Source of the DNA: an uncultured Eudoraea sp.
GTDB lineage: Bacteria > Bacteroidota > Bacteroidia > Flavobacteriales > Flavobacteriaceae
Assembly: GCA_947258405.1 (NCBI GenBank)
Contig: CAMYIE010000029.1
Location: 1 to 42,547 of the forward strand
Reading direction: 5' to 3'
DNA length: 42,547 nucleotides
Made by a program: the position numbers and the translations under genes
Notes under the pieces: model-generated
What the model was told of the DNA's origin: nothing
Seen by the model: the letters and a program-made list of their open reading frames with translations, nothing else
The model's database searches: none
Part shown: piece by piece, positions 26,635-34,737 of the stretch
How the letters are laid out: every line of letters starts with the position of its first letter
Numbering within the stretch: position 1 is the first letter of the stretch

Positions 26635-27462
26635 ATGAATCTAAAGACATCCCTTAGTCTAGTTTTACTATTGTTAGTTGGAGCCCCAGTTCTGGCTCAG
26701 GATCGATCCAAATCGGAACCTGAGACTAAGCAGAAAGTTGGTTTTGTGATGCCCTTTGAATTTGATTATGACTTTGGGGCTATCGCTGGAAATGCCTTAA
26801 TTGGACGTTTTTTTCCGCTAATTACAGTGCCACTGGGTGAAAAGTGGCAATATCATAACCTTACCCTTGCAGTAATTGCCGATGCACCTGGGGGAAGGCC
26901 CGGGTTTCCAGGTAATCCCGACGCGGTAATAGGAGAAAAAGCCTTCGGCTTGGGAGATTGGATCAATATTTCAACCTTTTTACCAGCATTAAATTCAGAT
27001 AAATTTATTTTTGGTTTCGGCTTTGCCATGGGGATACCTCTGGCAACCAATCCAGGTTTCGGTAGCGGTAAGTGGTCCATAGGTCCTTCTCTTAGGATAG
27101 GCTTCAATCCTGGAAAATGGAGGATTAATTTCCTTGGGGGTAATTTATGGTCTTATGCCGGTGACTCAGAACGAGGTGAAGTGAACCAGATGATAATAAG
27201 AGGATTGATTCGTCGCCCCTTTGGATCAAAATGGTTCTTCACAAGTAATCCGATTATTACCGCCAATTGGAATGCTGGACGTGGACAAAGATGGCTTGTT
27301 CCTCTAGGAGGGGGTATAGGCAATAATTTCAATTTGTTCAAGATGGATATGTCCCTTGCTGTCCATGGCTATTTAAACGTGGAAAGACCTGCAGGTGCTC
27401 CCAAAGGACTGGTGCGCGTTGATCTGCTCTTTAAACAATCTGCATTACCAATACCCAAATAA
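26635..27462 (+). CDS. Secreted outer-membrane-protein-like (transporter/porin-type) protein
   Basis: The 275-residue protein has a signal peptide (LSLVLLLLVGAPVLAQ) followed by alternating hydrophobic strands rich in G, N and aromatic residues (FGFGFAMGIPLATNPGFG, IGPSLRIGFNPGKWRINFLG, VPLGGGIGNNFNLFKMDMS). This pattern fits an outer-membrane beta barrel of the MetA-pathway/transporter type. The ligand is unknown. It forms cassette 2 alone and starts 316 bases after the core, the longest leader in the array. Confidence 0.75.
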   Translation: MNLKTSLSLVLLLLVGAPVLAQDRSKSEPETKQKVGFVMPFEFDYDFGAIAGNALIGRFFPLITVPLGEKWQYHNLTLAVIADAPGGRPGFPGNPDAVIGEKAFGLGDWINISTFLPALNSDKFIFGFGFAMGIPLATNPGFGSGKWSIGPSLRIGFNPGKWRINFLGGNLWSYAGDSERGEVNQMIIRGLIRRPFGSKWFFTSNPIITANWNAGRGQRWLVPLGGGIGNNFNLFKMDMSLAVHGYLNVERPAGAPKGLVRVDLLFKQSALPIPK

Positions 27463-27637
27463 GCTATGACTAAATACTTTATAAGACGAAAGCATCAATA
27501 TTTGTACTGAATATCTGTATTTCGATTATTGTTTGTACTCTTATAATAGTACGGTCTAATCAAAGCATTTTTTAATAAAACATGGCTCCTGGCGATTTTA
27601 AAAAGATTGAATCGAAAATACTGAGAAGATCAACGTT

Positions 27638-27690
27638 TGCCAACAAGGTATATAGCGCATTGAAACGGGCCATATACTGGGCCGTTGGCA
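27638..27690 (+). repeat. attC-like site, short form (53 bp)
   Basis: The clearest site. TGCCAAC (27638-27644) pairs with GTTGGCA (27684-27690) as outer arms; GTATAT (27648-27653) pairs with ATATAC (27672-27677) as inner arms, with asymmetric spacer bases. The left box with one more base, TTGCCAAC, is the exact 8-base complement of the start of the cassette it closes (GTTGGCAA at 26319). Confidence 0.85.
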
Positions 27691-27714
27691 TACATTCCAA
27701 ACTTATCTTATTTG

Positions 27715-27742
27715 TTTTTAGTTTTTAGTTTTTAGTTTTTAG
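27715..27742 (+). repeat. TTTTTAG heptamer array (4 units)
   Basis: Four perfect contiguous 7-bp units 17 bases before the LytTR gene start, inside cassette 3. No inverted partner is seen downstream of that gene. Same 7-bp period as the arrays at 9992, 18249 and 21217. Confidence 0.85.
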
Positions 27743-27759
27743 AAACAGAAAAAATATAA

Positions 27760-28596
27760 ATGATCGTCCAATTTGAACTAAAAAAAGCAAACCGATTTTT
27801 ACCATATATTGTACTAGTTGGTTGTGGAATAGGTACTGCCAATTTCATTATGAATGGTGGGCTAAATTTAATCCAATGGATTATTCAATCTCTATCTACG
27901 AGTTTCTTCATTGGTTATACCACGGTCTTGATAGCTTCGAATAAACCCTGGTTCAAGATGACTTTTATACCCATTTGGAAATTGTATTTGCTTTTATCCT
28001 TTTTACTAATCTTTGCAGGCCTATTTGCAACAGAAGTTGAACATCTAATACGATCACTAATTTTTAAAAGTGAACCTTATAGGCCTTTTTCCGCTGGCAA
28101 AATGTATCTTTTTAATGGGGTAATTTCATGTGTTCTAGGATTTAGTTTATTTCAGAACAATCATCTTTTCCAAGGGAACAATGCCACATCTGATGAAAAA
28201 AAATTGAAATCACAAAATGAAGAATCCCCTGATCAGAAAATACCCAAATCCCAAGATATAACATCAAGTATTCCGGTAAAGCAAGGAGATAATATTCTGT
28301 TAATCCCTACAACGGAAATAGTATATTTTGAAGCCTATGATAATTATGCTTTCGCGTTTGATTTTAACGGTAATAAAAGGCTTTGCGACTATTCACTGCT
28401 TTTTCTTGAAAAAAGGCTGCAAGGTACCTTCTCGAGAATACATCGAAAATATTTAATAAATAAAAAACATATCAGGCAAATTAAGCCCTACATAAATGGC
28501 CGATATATTGTTGAATTTTCTGCCAATAACCTAGCTCCTATTACCAGCAGTAAAAGTTATTCAAACATTATTAGAGGTATCATTAAAATAAAATAA
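27760..28596 (+). CDS. Membrane-anchored LytTR-domain transcription regulator
   Basis: The 278-residue protein has four hydrophobic segments (about 12-32, 38-58, 70-90, 110-128), a polar linker, and a C-terminal LytTR DNA-binding domain from ~175: ILLIPTTEIVYFEAYDNYAF, then LEKRLQGTFSRIHRKYLINKKHI. There is no receiver domain; the membrane part probably senses the signal. Such proteins often regulate neighbouring genes, but in a cassette the target may be elsewhere. It shares cassette 3 with an NTF2-like lipoprotein gene; the 195 bases between them show no site. Confidence 0.87.
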   Translation: MIVQFELKKANRFLPYIVLVGCGIGTANFIMNGGLNLIQWIIQSLSTSFFIGYTTVLIASNKPWFKMTFIPIWKLYLLLSFLLIFAGLFATEVEHLIRSLIFKSEPYRPFSAGKMYLFNGVISCVLGFSLFQNNHLFQGNNATSDEKKLKSQNEESPDQKIPKSQDITSSIPVKQGDNILLIPTTEIVYFEAYDNYAFAFDFNGNKRLCDYSLLFLEKRLQGTFSRIHRKYLINKKHIRQIKPYINGRYIVEFSANNLAPITSSKSYSNIIRGIIKIK

Positions 28597-28791
28597 TGCT
28601 AGCCTTAAATTCTTTTCCACCAGGTACTTTCCCGTCTTAATTCATTCACATCTGCTCAGATATAACTCACTTGATTCTATGACCTCTTACCATAAATTAG
28701 TTTCATTACTCATTAATTTATTGCTACTTGAGTTTGAATTTAATTGGATTGGGTGAGACTGCCCAACCAGATTAGCAAACAAATAATTATT

Positions 28792-29283
28792 ATGAGAACG
28801 ATAGTATTTTTTAGTTTATTGAGTATGGTATTAATTCCAAATTTTGCTTGTAAAAATGTGAACATTAAAGAAAATAATCATGACTATACTGAAGAGAATC
28901 ATCCTGTAAGGGTTCTTTATTTATCTTCAATTGAAGCATTGAATGAAGGAAATCTTGATATGTTTCTTGCCAATTTTGCGCCAGAAATTAAGATGTATGG
29001 AACCGATGGCAATTATTTTGGGCAAAATGCATTACGAGAACGTTTCGAGAATGTGCTTCAACAATTTCCCGATGTAAGAATGGAGATTCCCGAACTAAAA
29101 CTCGAAAATCTATCACAAAACGTAGTAATTGTAAACTTTAAATGGAAAGTTTTTCCAATGGGTCAAGGTCCGGCCTTTAGTGGATTAGGATCAGGAGTTT
29201 ATATAAACAAAAGTGGTAAATGGATGGAAATTCTAGAAGTAGAAACAATCACTAATGTTGATGAAGCACTAAAGCAAAATTAA
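28792..29283 (+). CDS. NTF2-like (SnoaL-type) lipoprotein
   Basis: I start at ATG 28792 (163 aa) because MRTIVFFSLLSMVLIPNFACKN is a lipoprotein signal with Cys20; the frame extends 16 codons further upstream without reason. Residues ~40-155 form a SnoaL/NTF2-like domain: VLYLSSIEALNEGNLDMFLA, then IKMYGTDGNYFGQNALRERF, then GVYINKSGKWMEILEVET. Role unknown. Second gene of cassette 3. Confidence 0.78.
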   Translation: MRTIVFFSLLSMVLIPNFACKNVNIKENNHDYTEENHPVRVLYLSSIEALNEGNLDMFLANFAPEIKMYGTDGNYFGQNALRERFENVLQQFPDVRMEIPELKLENLSQNVVIVNFKWKVFPMGQGPAFSGLGSGVYINKSGKWMEILEVETITNVDEALKQN

Positions 29284-29312
29284 ATATTTAGAAATGTTCT
29301 AAATCATAAAAC

Positions 29313-29601
29313 GTATGCCAACAAAGAATTGAGGTAAAAAACAAACAAATTCTTCCTTAATCCGAGACATTATTATTCTTGGCCCATAGATTCAAAATCA
29401 GATTCTTTGAGCTTTTTATTGTACTTAGTTTCTAATTATCTTGCCAATATCGAAACGTGGGTTTCATCGTATATAATTAATGGCTCAAATTGAGCTAGAA
29501 TTACAACTCCCCCATTTATTGTAAATTAGTCTATCGGATAAAACCGAGCGAGCGGCTCTGCCGCTAAGTCGCCACAAATCTTATACAAGACCGTTATGTG
29601 C
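29313..29601 (+). repeat. attC-like site, long form (~290 bp)
   Basis: Left box GTATGCCAAC (29313-29322) is a perfect 10-base reverse complement of the start of its own cassette (GTTGGCATAC, 27684-27693). The right core is different: GTTATGTGC (29593), preceded by ACAAGACC. The interior carries a GCGGCTCTGCCGC hairpin near 29551-29563. This mismatch between left box and following core, with a perfect match to the own cassette start, is the key attC signature. Confidence 0.78.
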
Positions 29602-29632
29602 AAGCTAAAAACAATAACAAAATTGAAATAAA

Positions 29633-30046
29633 ATGGAACAAAACGGTTCTGTTATAATTCCAACAATGCGATACAAAGATGCCTTGAAAGCCATCGAATG
29701 GTTATGTAAAACTTTTGGATTTGAAAAACATTTAGTAGTCCCAGGAGAGAATGGAACCATTGTCCATGCCCAGTTGAGGTTTGGTAATGCTATGATTATG
29801 TTAGGGTCTGAAAATGATAATGAATATGGTAAATTCTTAAAGACACCAAAAGATTTAAATGGATCTAATACACAAACCCCATATATTGTTGTTGAAGAAA
29901 TAGATAAACATTATCAAAAGGCGATTACAGGTGGAGCAAAGATAATATTAGGTATAAAAGACGAGGATTATGGTGGTCGAGGATACAGTTGTCAAGATCC
30001 AGAGGGGCACATATGGAATTTTGGTTCATACAATCCGTGGACATGA
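29633..30046 (+). CDS. VOC family (glyoxalase/bleomycin-resistance-like) protein
   Basis: The 137-residue protein is a single VOC domain of two beta-alpha-beta-beta-beta modules: IPTMRYKDALKAIEWLCKTFGF at the start, LRFGNAMIMLG, and the closing YSCQDPEGHIWNFGSYNPW with the conserved acidic metal ligand in PEGHxW. It is closest to PhnB-like/glyoxalase-type resistance proteins; the substrate is unknown. Sole gene of cassette 4, starting 40 bases after the core. Confidence 0.88.
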   Translation: MEQNGSVIIPTMRYKDALKAIEWLCKTFGFEKHLVVPGENGTIVHAQLRFGNAMIMLGSENDNEYGKFLKTPKDLNGSNTQTPYIVVEEIDKHYQKAITGGAKIILGIKDEDYGGRGYSCQDPEGHIWNFGSYNPWT

Positions 30047-30059
30047 TGAAAAGCTAAAA

Positions 30060-30341
30060 GCCTGCACACAACAGCGCCTATAATTTAGCTTACGCAGGTT
30101 CTTAATACGAAGAGTTTTTCCTACATTTAGTCACAAACACATCCTGAAAATGATTCCGGTTTCAACGGCTCGCCTTGCCAACGCAAATCCCTCCTAATCC
30201 CGATAGCTATCGGGACTAGCGGATTTTCAATTTGGTGTGTTCCGCTTTAGGCGGATAAGTTGCTCTGCCTTCCTCTCCCCTTGGGCAAGCTCAGGGTCGT
30301 CTGAGGCACTGCACAACTATTCATAGCCGAGACCGTTGGCT
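30060..30341 (+). repeat. attC-like site, long form, with perfect 18-bp palindrome
   Basis: Left box GCCTGCACACAAC (30060) matches the reverse complement of its own cassette start (GTTATGTGCAAGC) at 11 of 13 bases. Right core GTTGGCT at 30335. The interior shares blocks with the sites at 34094 and 35312 (CxxATAATTxAGC, TTCCxxCATTTA, AATGATTC). It also contains TCCCGATAGCTATCGGGA, a perfect palindrome at 30198-30215. Confidence 0.72.
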
Positions 30342-30371
30342 TCAATTTTTAAAGTACTTTTTAACATTCAT

Positions 30372-30393
30372 AAGCATACTTATTAGTATGCTT
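30372..30393 (+). promoter_or_regulatory. Perfect 9-bp inverted repeat upstream of the HTH/Fic pair
   Basis: AAGCATACT / AGTATGCTT with a TATT loop, followed by a short T run. It could be a weak terminator protecting the cassette from read-through, or a palindromic operator for the HTH protein. Confidence 0.55.
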
Positions 30394-30406
30394 TTTATAA
30401 TTTTTT

Positions 30407-30486
30407 TATACATATAAGTACTCTTTTGTTTTGTTTTTTATACATATTTGTATACTTTTGTTGATATTTTTATACATATACGTATT
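30407..30486 (+). promoter_or_regulatory. Three operator-like direct repeats at exact 32-bp spacing
   Basis: TATACATAT begins at 30407, 30439 and 30471, each followed two bases later by GTA. The spacing is exactly 32 bases twice, about three helical turns, so a bound regulator would sit on one face of the DNA. The last copy ends 14 bases before the ATG of the HTH gene, which suggests autorepression of the toxin-antitoxin-like pair. Confidence 0.75.
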
Positions 30487-30500
30487 TTATTTAAAGAACG

Positions 30501-30962
30501 ATGAGAAACAAAAAACAACTCCTTATAGAACAGCTGGACCAAAAATTAGAGAACTTTAAAGATTCAGCAATGGTCCTGGTCCCAACCAAAGGGTGGATAA
30601 ATACTATTAGAACTACTCTCAATATGACTCGGGACCAGTTAGGGACCAAACTTAAAATGACTAAAGGAGCTATACAAAAGATTGAAGAACGAGAAGCATC
30701 AGGTCAAATAACCATTAACAAATTGAGAGATGTAGGCCAATCTTTGGATATGAAATTTGTTTATGGGTTTGTTCCAAATGATGGGTCCATTGACAATTTA
30801 GTCAGTATAAAATCAGAAGAGTTGGCCCGAAAAATAGTTATGAGGACCAATCAAAACATGAAATTAGAGGACCAGGGAATTGGAGATGAAAAAATAAATG
30901 AAACAATTAAAGACCTTGCTAATGCAATAAAAAGGGAGGTAAGGAAATCTTTATGGGATTAG
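30501..30962 (+). CDS. Mobile mystery protein A (HTH, putative antitoxin)
   Basis: The 153-residue protein has an XRE-type helix-turn-helix (~residues 35-75): TLNMTRDQLGTKLKMTKGAIQKIE followed by ITINKLRDVGQSLDM. It fits the mobile mystery protein A family, which is found with a Fic-domain partner in mobile DNA. Likely DNA-binding repressor and antitoxin; the three repeats in its promoter are the probable operators. It overlaps the Fic gene by 10 bases. Confidence 0.87.
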   Translation: MRNKKQLLIEQLDQKLENFKDSAMVLVPTKGWINTIRTTLNMTRDQLGTKLKMTKGAIQKIEEREASGQITINKLRDVGQSLDMKFVYGFVPNDGSIDNLVSIKSEELARKIVMRTNQNMKLEDQGIGDEKINETIKDLANAIKREVRKSLWD

Positions 30963-31549
30963 AACTAAAATATGAAGAAGGCCAGACCCCTTTAAATGAA
31001 GAAGAAAAGGAAGGTCTGAAAATCAAGTCGATTACAACTCAAGGAGAACTGGATGAATTTGAACAGTTAAACATTGAAAAAGCTGTAGAATGGACTATAC
31101 ATGCTAAATTAAAACCTGAGAAAATATTGACTGAAAAATTTGTAAAAGACTTACATAAAAAAATGTATGGCGATGTATGGAAGTGGGCTGGAGAATTCCG
31201 CAAGTCTGAAAAAAATATTGGCATCTCATGGGTCCAAATAAGCATTGAATTAAAAAACTTACTGGACGATACAAAATATTGGATTGAAAATAATACTTAT
31301 TCACCTGATGAAATAGCTATAAGATTCAAACATCGAATAGTTTCAATTCACTGTTTCCCTAATGGTAATGGAAGACATTCCAGAATGATGGCCGATATAA
31401 TTATGGAGTCTATTTTTGATGAAGATATATTTACTTGGCACCAATCAAAAATGGTTAAAGCGAATGAAACAAGAAAGGAGTATATAAATGCTTTGAGAGA
31501 AGCCGATAATGGAAATGTGAAACCACTAATAGAATTTGCAAAAAACTAA
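30953..31549 (+). CDS. Mobile mystery protein B (Fic domain, putative toxin)
   Basis: The 198-residue protein contains the Fic signature HCFPNGNGRHSRMMADI (~residues 129-145), with the catalytic histidine and the GNGR anion-binding loop, and the upstream YGDVWKWAGEFRKSEKNIG typical of Fic/Doc proteins. Fic enzymes transfer AMP or phosphate to target proteins. The tight pairing with the HTH gene indicates a toxin-antitoxin-like module, common in integron cassette arrays, where it may stabilise the array. Target unknown. Confidence 0.9.
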   Translation: MGLELKYEEGQTPLNEEEKEGLKIKSITTQGELDEFEQLNIEKAVEWTIHAKLKPEKILTEKFVKDLHKKMYGDVWKWAGEFRKSEKNIGISWVQISIELKNLLDDTKYWIENNTYSPDEIAIRFKHRIVSIHCFPNGNGRHSRMMADIIMESIFDEDIFTWHQSKMVKANETRKEYINALREADNGNVKPLIEFAKN

Positions 31550-31602
31550 AGCCAGCAATGTATATAACAAACTAAAACGTGCTATATACAAGACCGTTAG
31601 GC
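31549..31602 (+). repeat. attC-like site, short form (54 bp)
   Basis: Left box AAGCCAGC (31549) matches the reverse complement of its own cassette start GTTGGCTT at 7 of 8. Inner arms GTATATA / TATATAC; right core GTTAGGC (31596) fits the classical GTTRRRY. The site starts at the Fic stop codon. Confidence 0.78.
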
Positions 31603-31711
31603 TTCATTATTGAAATTTACCTCGAAACGAAATTAAATTTTGGTCAAGCCTATTAAGATTAGTTTTACAGATCCTACATTCTTATATTTAATTTAACTAA
31701 ATCAAAAAATT

Positions 31712-31978
31712 ATGCCAACATTAGTAGTTCGACACAAAGTAGGTAATATTGAAACATGGCTGAGAGGTCATGAAGACAGGGTGAATATATTTAAATCTGC
31801 CGTATCAAGCTTTAAAACGTTTCAGGATCAAGATGATCCCAAATCAGTAGTATTGGTCATGGAGGTAACTGATATGGAAAAACTTGGAGCTATCATGAAG
31901 GACCCGAATACCCAGGCAGCGAAAGATAGACATACGGTATTGGAACCGATTATTATGTCAATAGAGGTAGCTGTGTAG
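31712..31978 (+). CDS. Small dimeric alpha/beta-barrel-like protein
   Basis: The 88-residue protein (MPTLVVRHKVGNIETWLRGHEDR..., VVLVMEVTDMEKLGAIMKDPN..., TVLEPIIMSIEVAV) has the beta-alpha-beta-beta-alpha-beta pattern and size of the antibiotic-biosynthesis-monooxygenase-like ferredoxin folds. No catalytic residues can be named, so function is open. Sole gene of cassette 6. The next 130 bases before the following site show no gene. Confidence 0.75.
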   Translation: MPTLVVRHKVGNIETWLRGHEDRVNIFKSAVSSFKTFQDQDDPKSVVLVMEVTDMEKLGAIMKDPNTQAAKDRHTVLEPIIMSIEVAV

Positions 31979-32108
31979 TAAATTGGTCATTCTTTGTAGC
32001 ATTCAGGAATGATCAGGAGCTAATCTTCATGTGTACATATAGTTCCCTAATGAGTTTGAAATTCTTTATGGATTTTTTAATTAGGTCAGTCAGATTTAGT
32101 AATTCGCC

Positions 32109-32228
32109 CGCTAACTATACCTATAATCCATTGCTATGTCTTTCCTAAACATAAATTCGTAGCTTTATAAAAAGGCTTGGGTTACGGCAGACAGTCCGCA
32201 ACGACTAGTAGCCGAGACCGTTGTAACC
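32109..32228 (+). repeat. attC-like site (~120 bp)
   Basis: Left box CGCTAAC (32109-32115) partly matches the complement of its cassette start (GCCTAAC). Right core GTTGTAACC at 32220, preceded by AGCCGAGACC, as at 30335. GGTTAC (32170) and GTAACC (32223) form an additional inverted pair. Confidence 0.55.
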
Positions 32229-32245
32229 AACTAAATAAACTAGTC

Positions 32246-32980
32246 ATGGATGAACAAATAAAGCCCAAATTGTTCCCCAAAGCGCATTTATGGTTATTGA
32301 TGCCATTCATTTTAACATGGGCCGGTTTCTATCTTTCCTACTGGAGTAAGTTCAATGAAGCCCCATTTCGCCAACATGTACACGGTCTTACAGCTACTGC
32401 CTGGTATATCCTTGTAATCCTTCAGCCATGGTTGATTCATAATAAACCAGCTAAATATCATAGGAAATTAGGTATAATTGGTATTCTCCTTGCAGGTGGT
32501 GTTGTGGGTTCAGCACTACTGGTAATGCCATATCAAGTGGTTAATGAATTTCTTCCAGATGTCTTGAAGTACGGCTTTTCTTTTGGCGACATATGTGCAC
32601 TCACCGGTTTTAGCATGTGTGTAGTCTATGGGATTTGGAATGCCAAAGATACAGACAAGCATGCCAGATGGCTCATATCTACAGTATTTTGGATTTTATT
32701 ACCAGCTACGGCAAGACTAGTATATTTTCCTTTACTAATTGCATATGAGGGCAATCCTCCTATCACATATATAGAATCCGTTTATATATGTTTAATTGTG
32801 ACTACTATCATCCCTTTATCATATATGATTTTTTTGGATTACCGAAAAGAGAAGAAAGTATACAGATCTTACCTATTTGCTTTAATAGGAGTTACATTTT
32901 ATTCATTAGCCATAGCTCCTATGGGTAATTGGCCATGGTGGATTGATCTATGTGATAAAATTCTCGGTAAGGGAATGTAA
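32246..32980 (+). CDS. Seven-helix membrane protein of unknown function
   Basis: I start at ATG 32246 (244 aa): the longer frame from 32177 would begin inside the recombination site. About seven hydrophobic segments are visible. Conserved-looking motifs are HVHGLTATAWYILVILQPWL (~43-62) and KYHRKLGIIG (~69-78), the latter reminiscent of heme- or haem-like-binding small membrane families such as DUF2306; no firm assignment. Sole gene of cassette 7, 26 bases after the core. Confidence 0.78.
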   Translation: MDEQIKPKLFPKAHLWLLMPFILTWAGFYLSYWSKFNEAPFRQHVHGLTATAWYILVILQPWLIHNKPAKYHRKLGIIGILLAGGVVGSALLVMPYQVVNEFLPDVLKYGFSFGDICALTGFSMCVVYGIWNAKDTDKHARWLISTVFWILLPATARLVYFPLLIAYEGNPPITYIESVYICLIVTTIIPLSYMIFLDYRKEKKVYRSYLFALIGVTFYSLAIAPMGNWPWWIDLCDKILGKGM

Positions 32981-32987
32981 ATAAACT

Positions 32988-33054
32988 GGCTACGACAACA
33001 CCTTTAATTCATCACGCCAGTGGTATGACGAAATTATAGCCAGGGCCGTTGAGC
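32988..33054 (+). repeat. attC-like site, short form (67 bp)
   Basis: Left box ending ACAAC, interior TTCATCACGCC with AAATTATAGCCAGGGCC, right core GTTGAGC (33048), which fits GTTRRRY. Nearly the same sequence as the next site at 33461, which shows the two sites are paralogous. Confidence 0.75.
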
Positions 33055-33064
33055 GCTATTAATA

Positions 33065-33475
33065 ATGAGAAGATCCATAAGATATTTTTTAGCAATATTG
33101 TTGGGAGTTCTAGCTGTCTTCTTGGTTCAATTTATGTTGACCAAATTATGGAATGCCGCCGGTATAAGTTGGGGACCTAACAACTTGCCCTTTAGCTTAA
33201 CGCAGCAAATTGGAATGTTATCTTCAGCATTTATTGCAGGAGTTATTGGCCCATGTGTTGCGGTTATTGTTGCCAGAAAAAAGGCTCTAGTTCTAATAAT
33301 ATCGTTTCTCCTGATTGGATTATCAATAGATTTATATGCTGCATTTGTTCCCTTGAAACCTGTAGCAATATGGTTTCGAACAGCTTGGGTATTAAGTGTC
33401 CCTGTTCAAATCTATTTTGGCATTGAATTGGGCGGACGTATAATTAAATCTAACAGCAAACAACAACGCCTGTAA
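33065..33475 (+). CDS. Four-helix membrane protein of unknown function
   Basis: The 136-residue protein has four predicted membrane segments (about 7-27, 48-70, 75-95, 105-127) and a basic start (MRRSIRYFLAILLG). No family recognised. Its start codon is only 17 bases after the core, and its stop falls just inside the next site, so the gene fills the cassette completely. Confidence 0.72.
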   Translation: MRRSIRYFLAILLGVLAVFLVQFMLTKLWNAAGISWGPNNLPFSLTQQIGMLSSAFIAGVIGPCVAVIVARKKALVLIISFLLIGLSIDLYAAFVPLKPVAIWFRTAWVLSVPVQIYFGIELGGRIIKSNSKQQRL

Positions 33476-33522
33476 TTCATCACGCACTTGCTTGACGAAA
33501 TTATGGCCAGGGGTGTTGAAGC
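33461..33522 (+). repeat. attC-like site, short form (62 bp)
   Basis: CAACAACGCC on the left, TAATTCATCACGC and GACGAAATTATGGCCAGG inside, right core GTTGAAGC (33515). Paralogous with the site at 32988. The left box overlaps the last codons of the four-helix membrane protein gene. Confidence 0.75.
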
Positions 33523-33555
33523 ATAATTAGTTAAATAATTAAATTGGAAAGAGTT

Positions 33556-34080
33556 ATGATGGATTGGGAAGCTATTTCGGCAATAGGTCAAATTATTGGA
33601 GCTTTAGCAGTATTAATTACTCTAATTTATTTGGCAATACAGCTAAAGCAAAATACAGCAGCAGTAGCTACATCAACTTATGAAAGTACCATGACCGGCT
33701 TTAACGATATAAACGTGGTTGTAGCAAGCCATCCTGAACTTGCCTCTTTACTTGATCGCGGATGTCAAAAACCAGATACACTTACATCAACAGAAATTGT
33801 TCAGTTTAATTTTATTCTTAGATGTTATGCAAATCAATGGTGGAAACTTTTCAAGCTTTACAAGAGAGGCAACCTACCAACCGAAGAATGGAAAATATTT
33901 GCGCAAGAAGCTTCTCAATTTTTTGAACAACCTGGTTGCAAACCATTCCGCGATCAGAACTCACTCTTTGCGGATCTTTACTTGGAATTCGACAAATATA
34001 ATGCTGGAACTATTTCAGAATTTGGCTTTGGAATAGAAAATCAACCTAATGAGAAAGGCAATCAAAATTTAGTCCAATAA
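33556..34080 (+). CDS. Single-pass membrane protein of a marine hypothetical family
   Basis: I start at ATG 33556 (174 aa, MMDWEAISAIGQIIGALAVL); ATG 33559 is equally possible, and the TTG at 33544 is less likely. One membrane helix (~8-30) is followed by a soluble helical domain with WKLFKLYKRGNLPTEEW near residue 100. Proteins of this layout (MDWEAISAIGQ start) are widespread and uncharacterised in marine bacteria. Sole gene of cassette 9. Confidence 0.78.
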   Translation: MMDWEAISAIGQIIGALAVLITLIYLAIQLKQNTAAVATSTYESTMTGFNDINVVVASHPELASLLDRGCQKPDTLTSTEIVQFNFILRCYANQWWKLFKLYKRGNLPTEEWKIFAQEASQFFEQPGCKPFRDQNSLFADLYLEFDKYNAGTISEFGFGIENQPNEKGNQNLVQ

Positions 34081-34093
34081 AAGATTGAATTAC

Positions 34094-34218
34094 GCATGCC
34101 CACAACGCCGATAATTCAGCGGGGGCTAGTGCTTTATACGAAGAAGATTTCCTACATTTAACTCAAACCAATCCTAAAAATGATTCTGGCCTAATCATAG
34201 CCAGGGCTGTTATAAAAC
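34094..34218 (+). repeat. attC-like site, medium form (~125 bp)
   Basis: GCATGCCCACAAC at the left, ATAATTCAGCGGGG, TTTCCTACATTTA and AAAATGATTC inside, and CATAGCCAGGGCT before the right core GTTATAAAAC (34209). Clearly homologous to the sites at 30060 and 35312. Confidence 0.72.
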
Positions 34219-34263
34219 ATAGCTCTGTATAAAATTACGCTAAAAAATTATTCAACCTGAATT

Positions 34264-34713
34264 ATGAAATCACTTAAGCTATATGGAATACTATTATTGA
34301 TATCTAGTCAATTTACCATTGCACAGAATAAGAATATTGATTTTGCAGAAAAACAAATTCTTAAACAACAATCCGCTAGGTTCACTGCGATGATAGATTC
34401 CGATGTTGTAAAACTTGAAAGCTTACTTGCTGATGACCTTACTTATGGACACACAAAAGGTTCGACAGAAACAAAAACAGGATTTATTGAAACCGTAAGA
34501 ACTGAAAGAATAGATTATTTATCGTTTGTTCCTAGAGATGTAATTGTCCGGATTTATGAAAAAACAGCTGTTCTAACCGGTTTCATCGATGTTAAAGTTA
34601 TCTACAAAAGTGAAGAGCTGGAATTCACAACTAGATTTTTGGAAGTACAACGAAAAGTAGATGGGAACTGGTTATTAGCTGCTTGGCAACCAGTAAAATA
34701 TATCCAGAACTGA
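34264..34713 (+). CDS. Exported NTF2-like (DUF4440) protein
   Basis: The 149-residue protein has a signal peptide (LYGILLLISSQFTIAQ) and a DUF4440/NTF2-like domain from ~25 to the end: QQSARFTAMIDSDVVKLESL, LADDLTYGHTKG, and the closing VDGNWLLAAWQPVKY. Third NTF2-like protein in the window. Ligand unknown. First of two genes in cassette 10; no site separates it from the methyltransferase gene 24 bases later. Confidence 0.8.
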   Translation: MKSLKLYGILLLISSQFTIAQNKNIDFAEKQILKQQSARFTAMIDSDVVKLESLLADDLTYGHTKGSTETKTGFIETVRTERIDYLSFVPRDVIVRIYEKTAVLTGFIDVKVIYKSEELEFTTRFLEVQRKVDGNWLLAAWQPVKYIQN

Positions 34714-34737
34714 ATTTTGTAATGTAGAAAAAATGAA

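Noticed and set aside
27583-27729. Small plus-strand frame starting MAPGDFKKIE
   Set aside because: It runs straight through the 53-bp attC-like site and ends in the TTTTTAG array; the palindrome explains the open frame.
32177-32245. Upstream extension of the seven-helix membrane protein
   Set aside because: It is encoded by the recombination site and starts at TTG; ATG 32246 gives a normal membrane protein.
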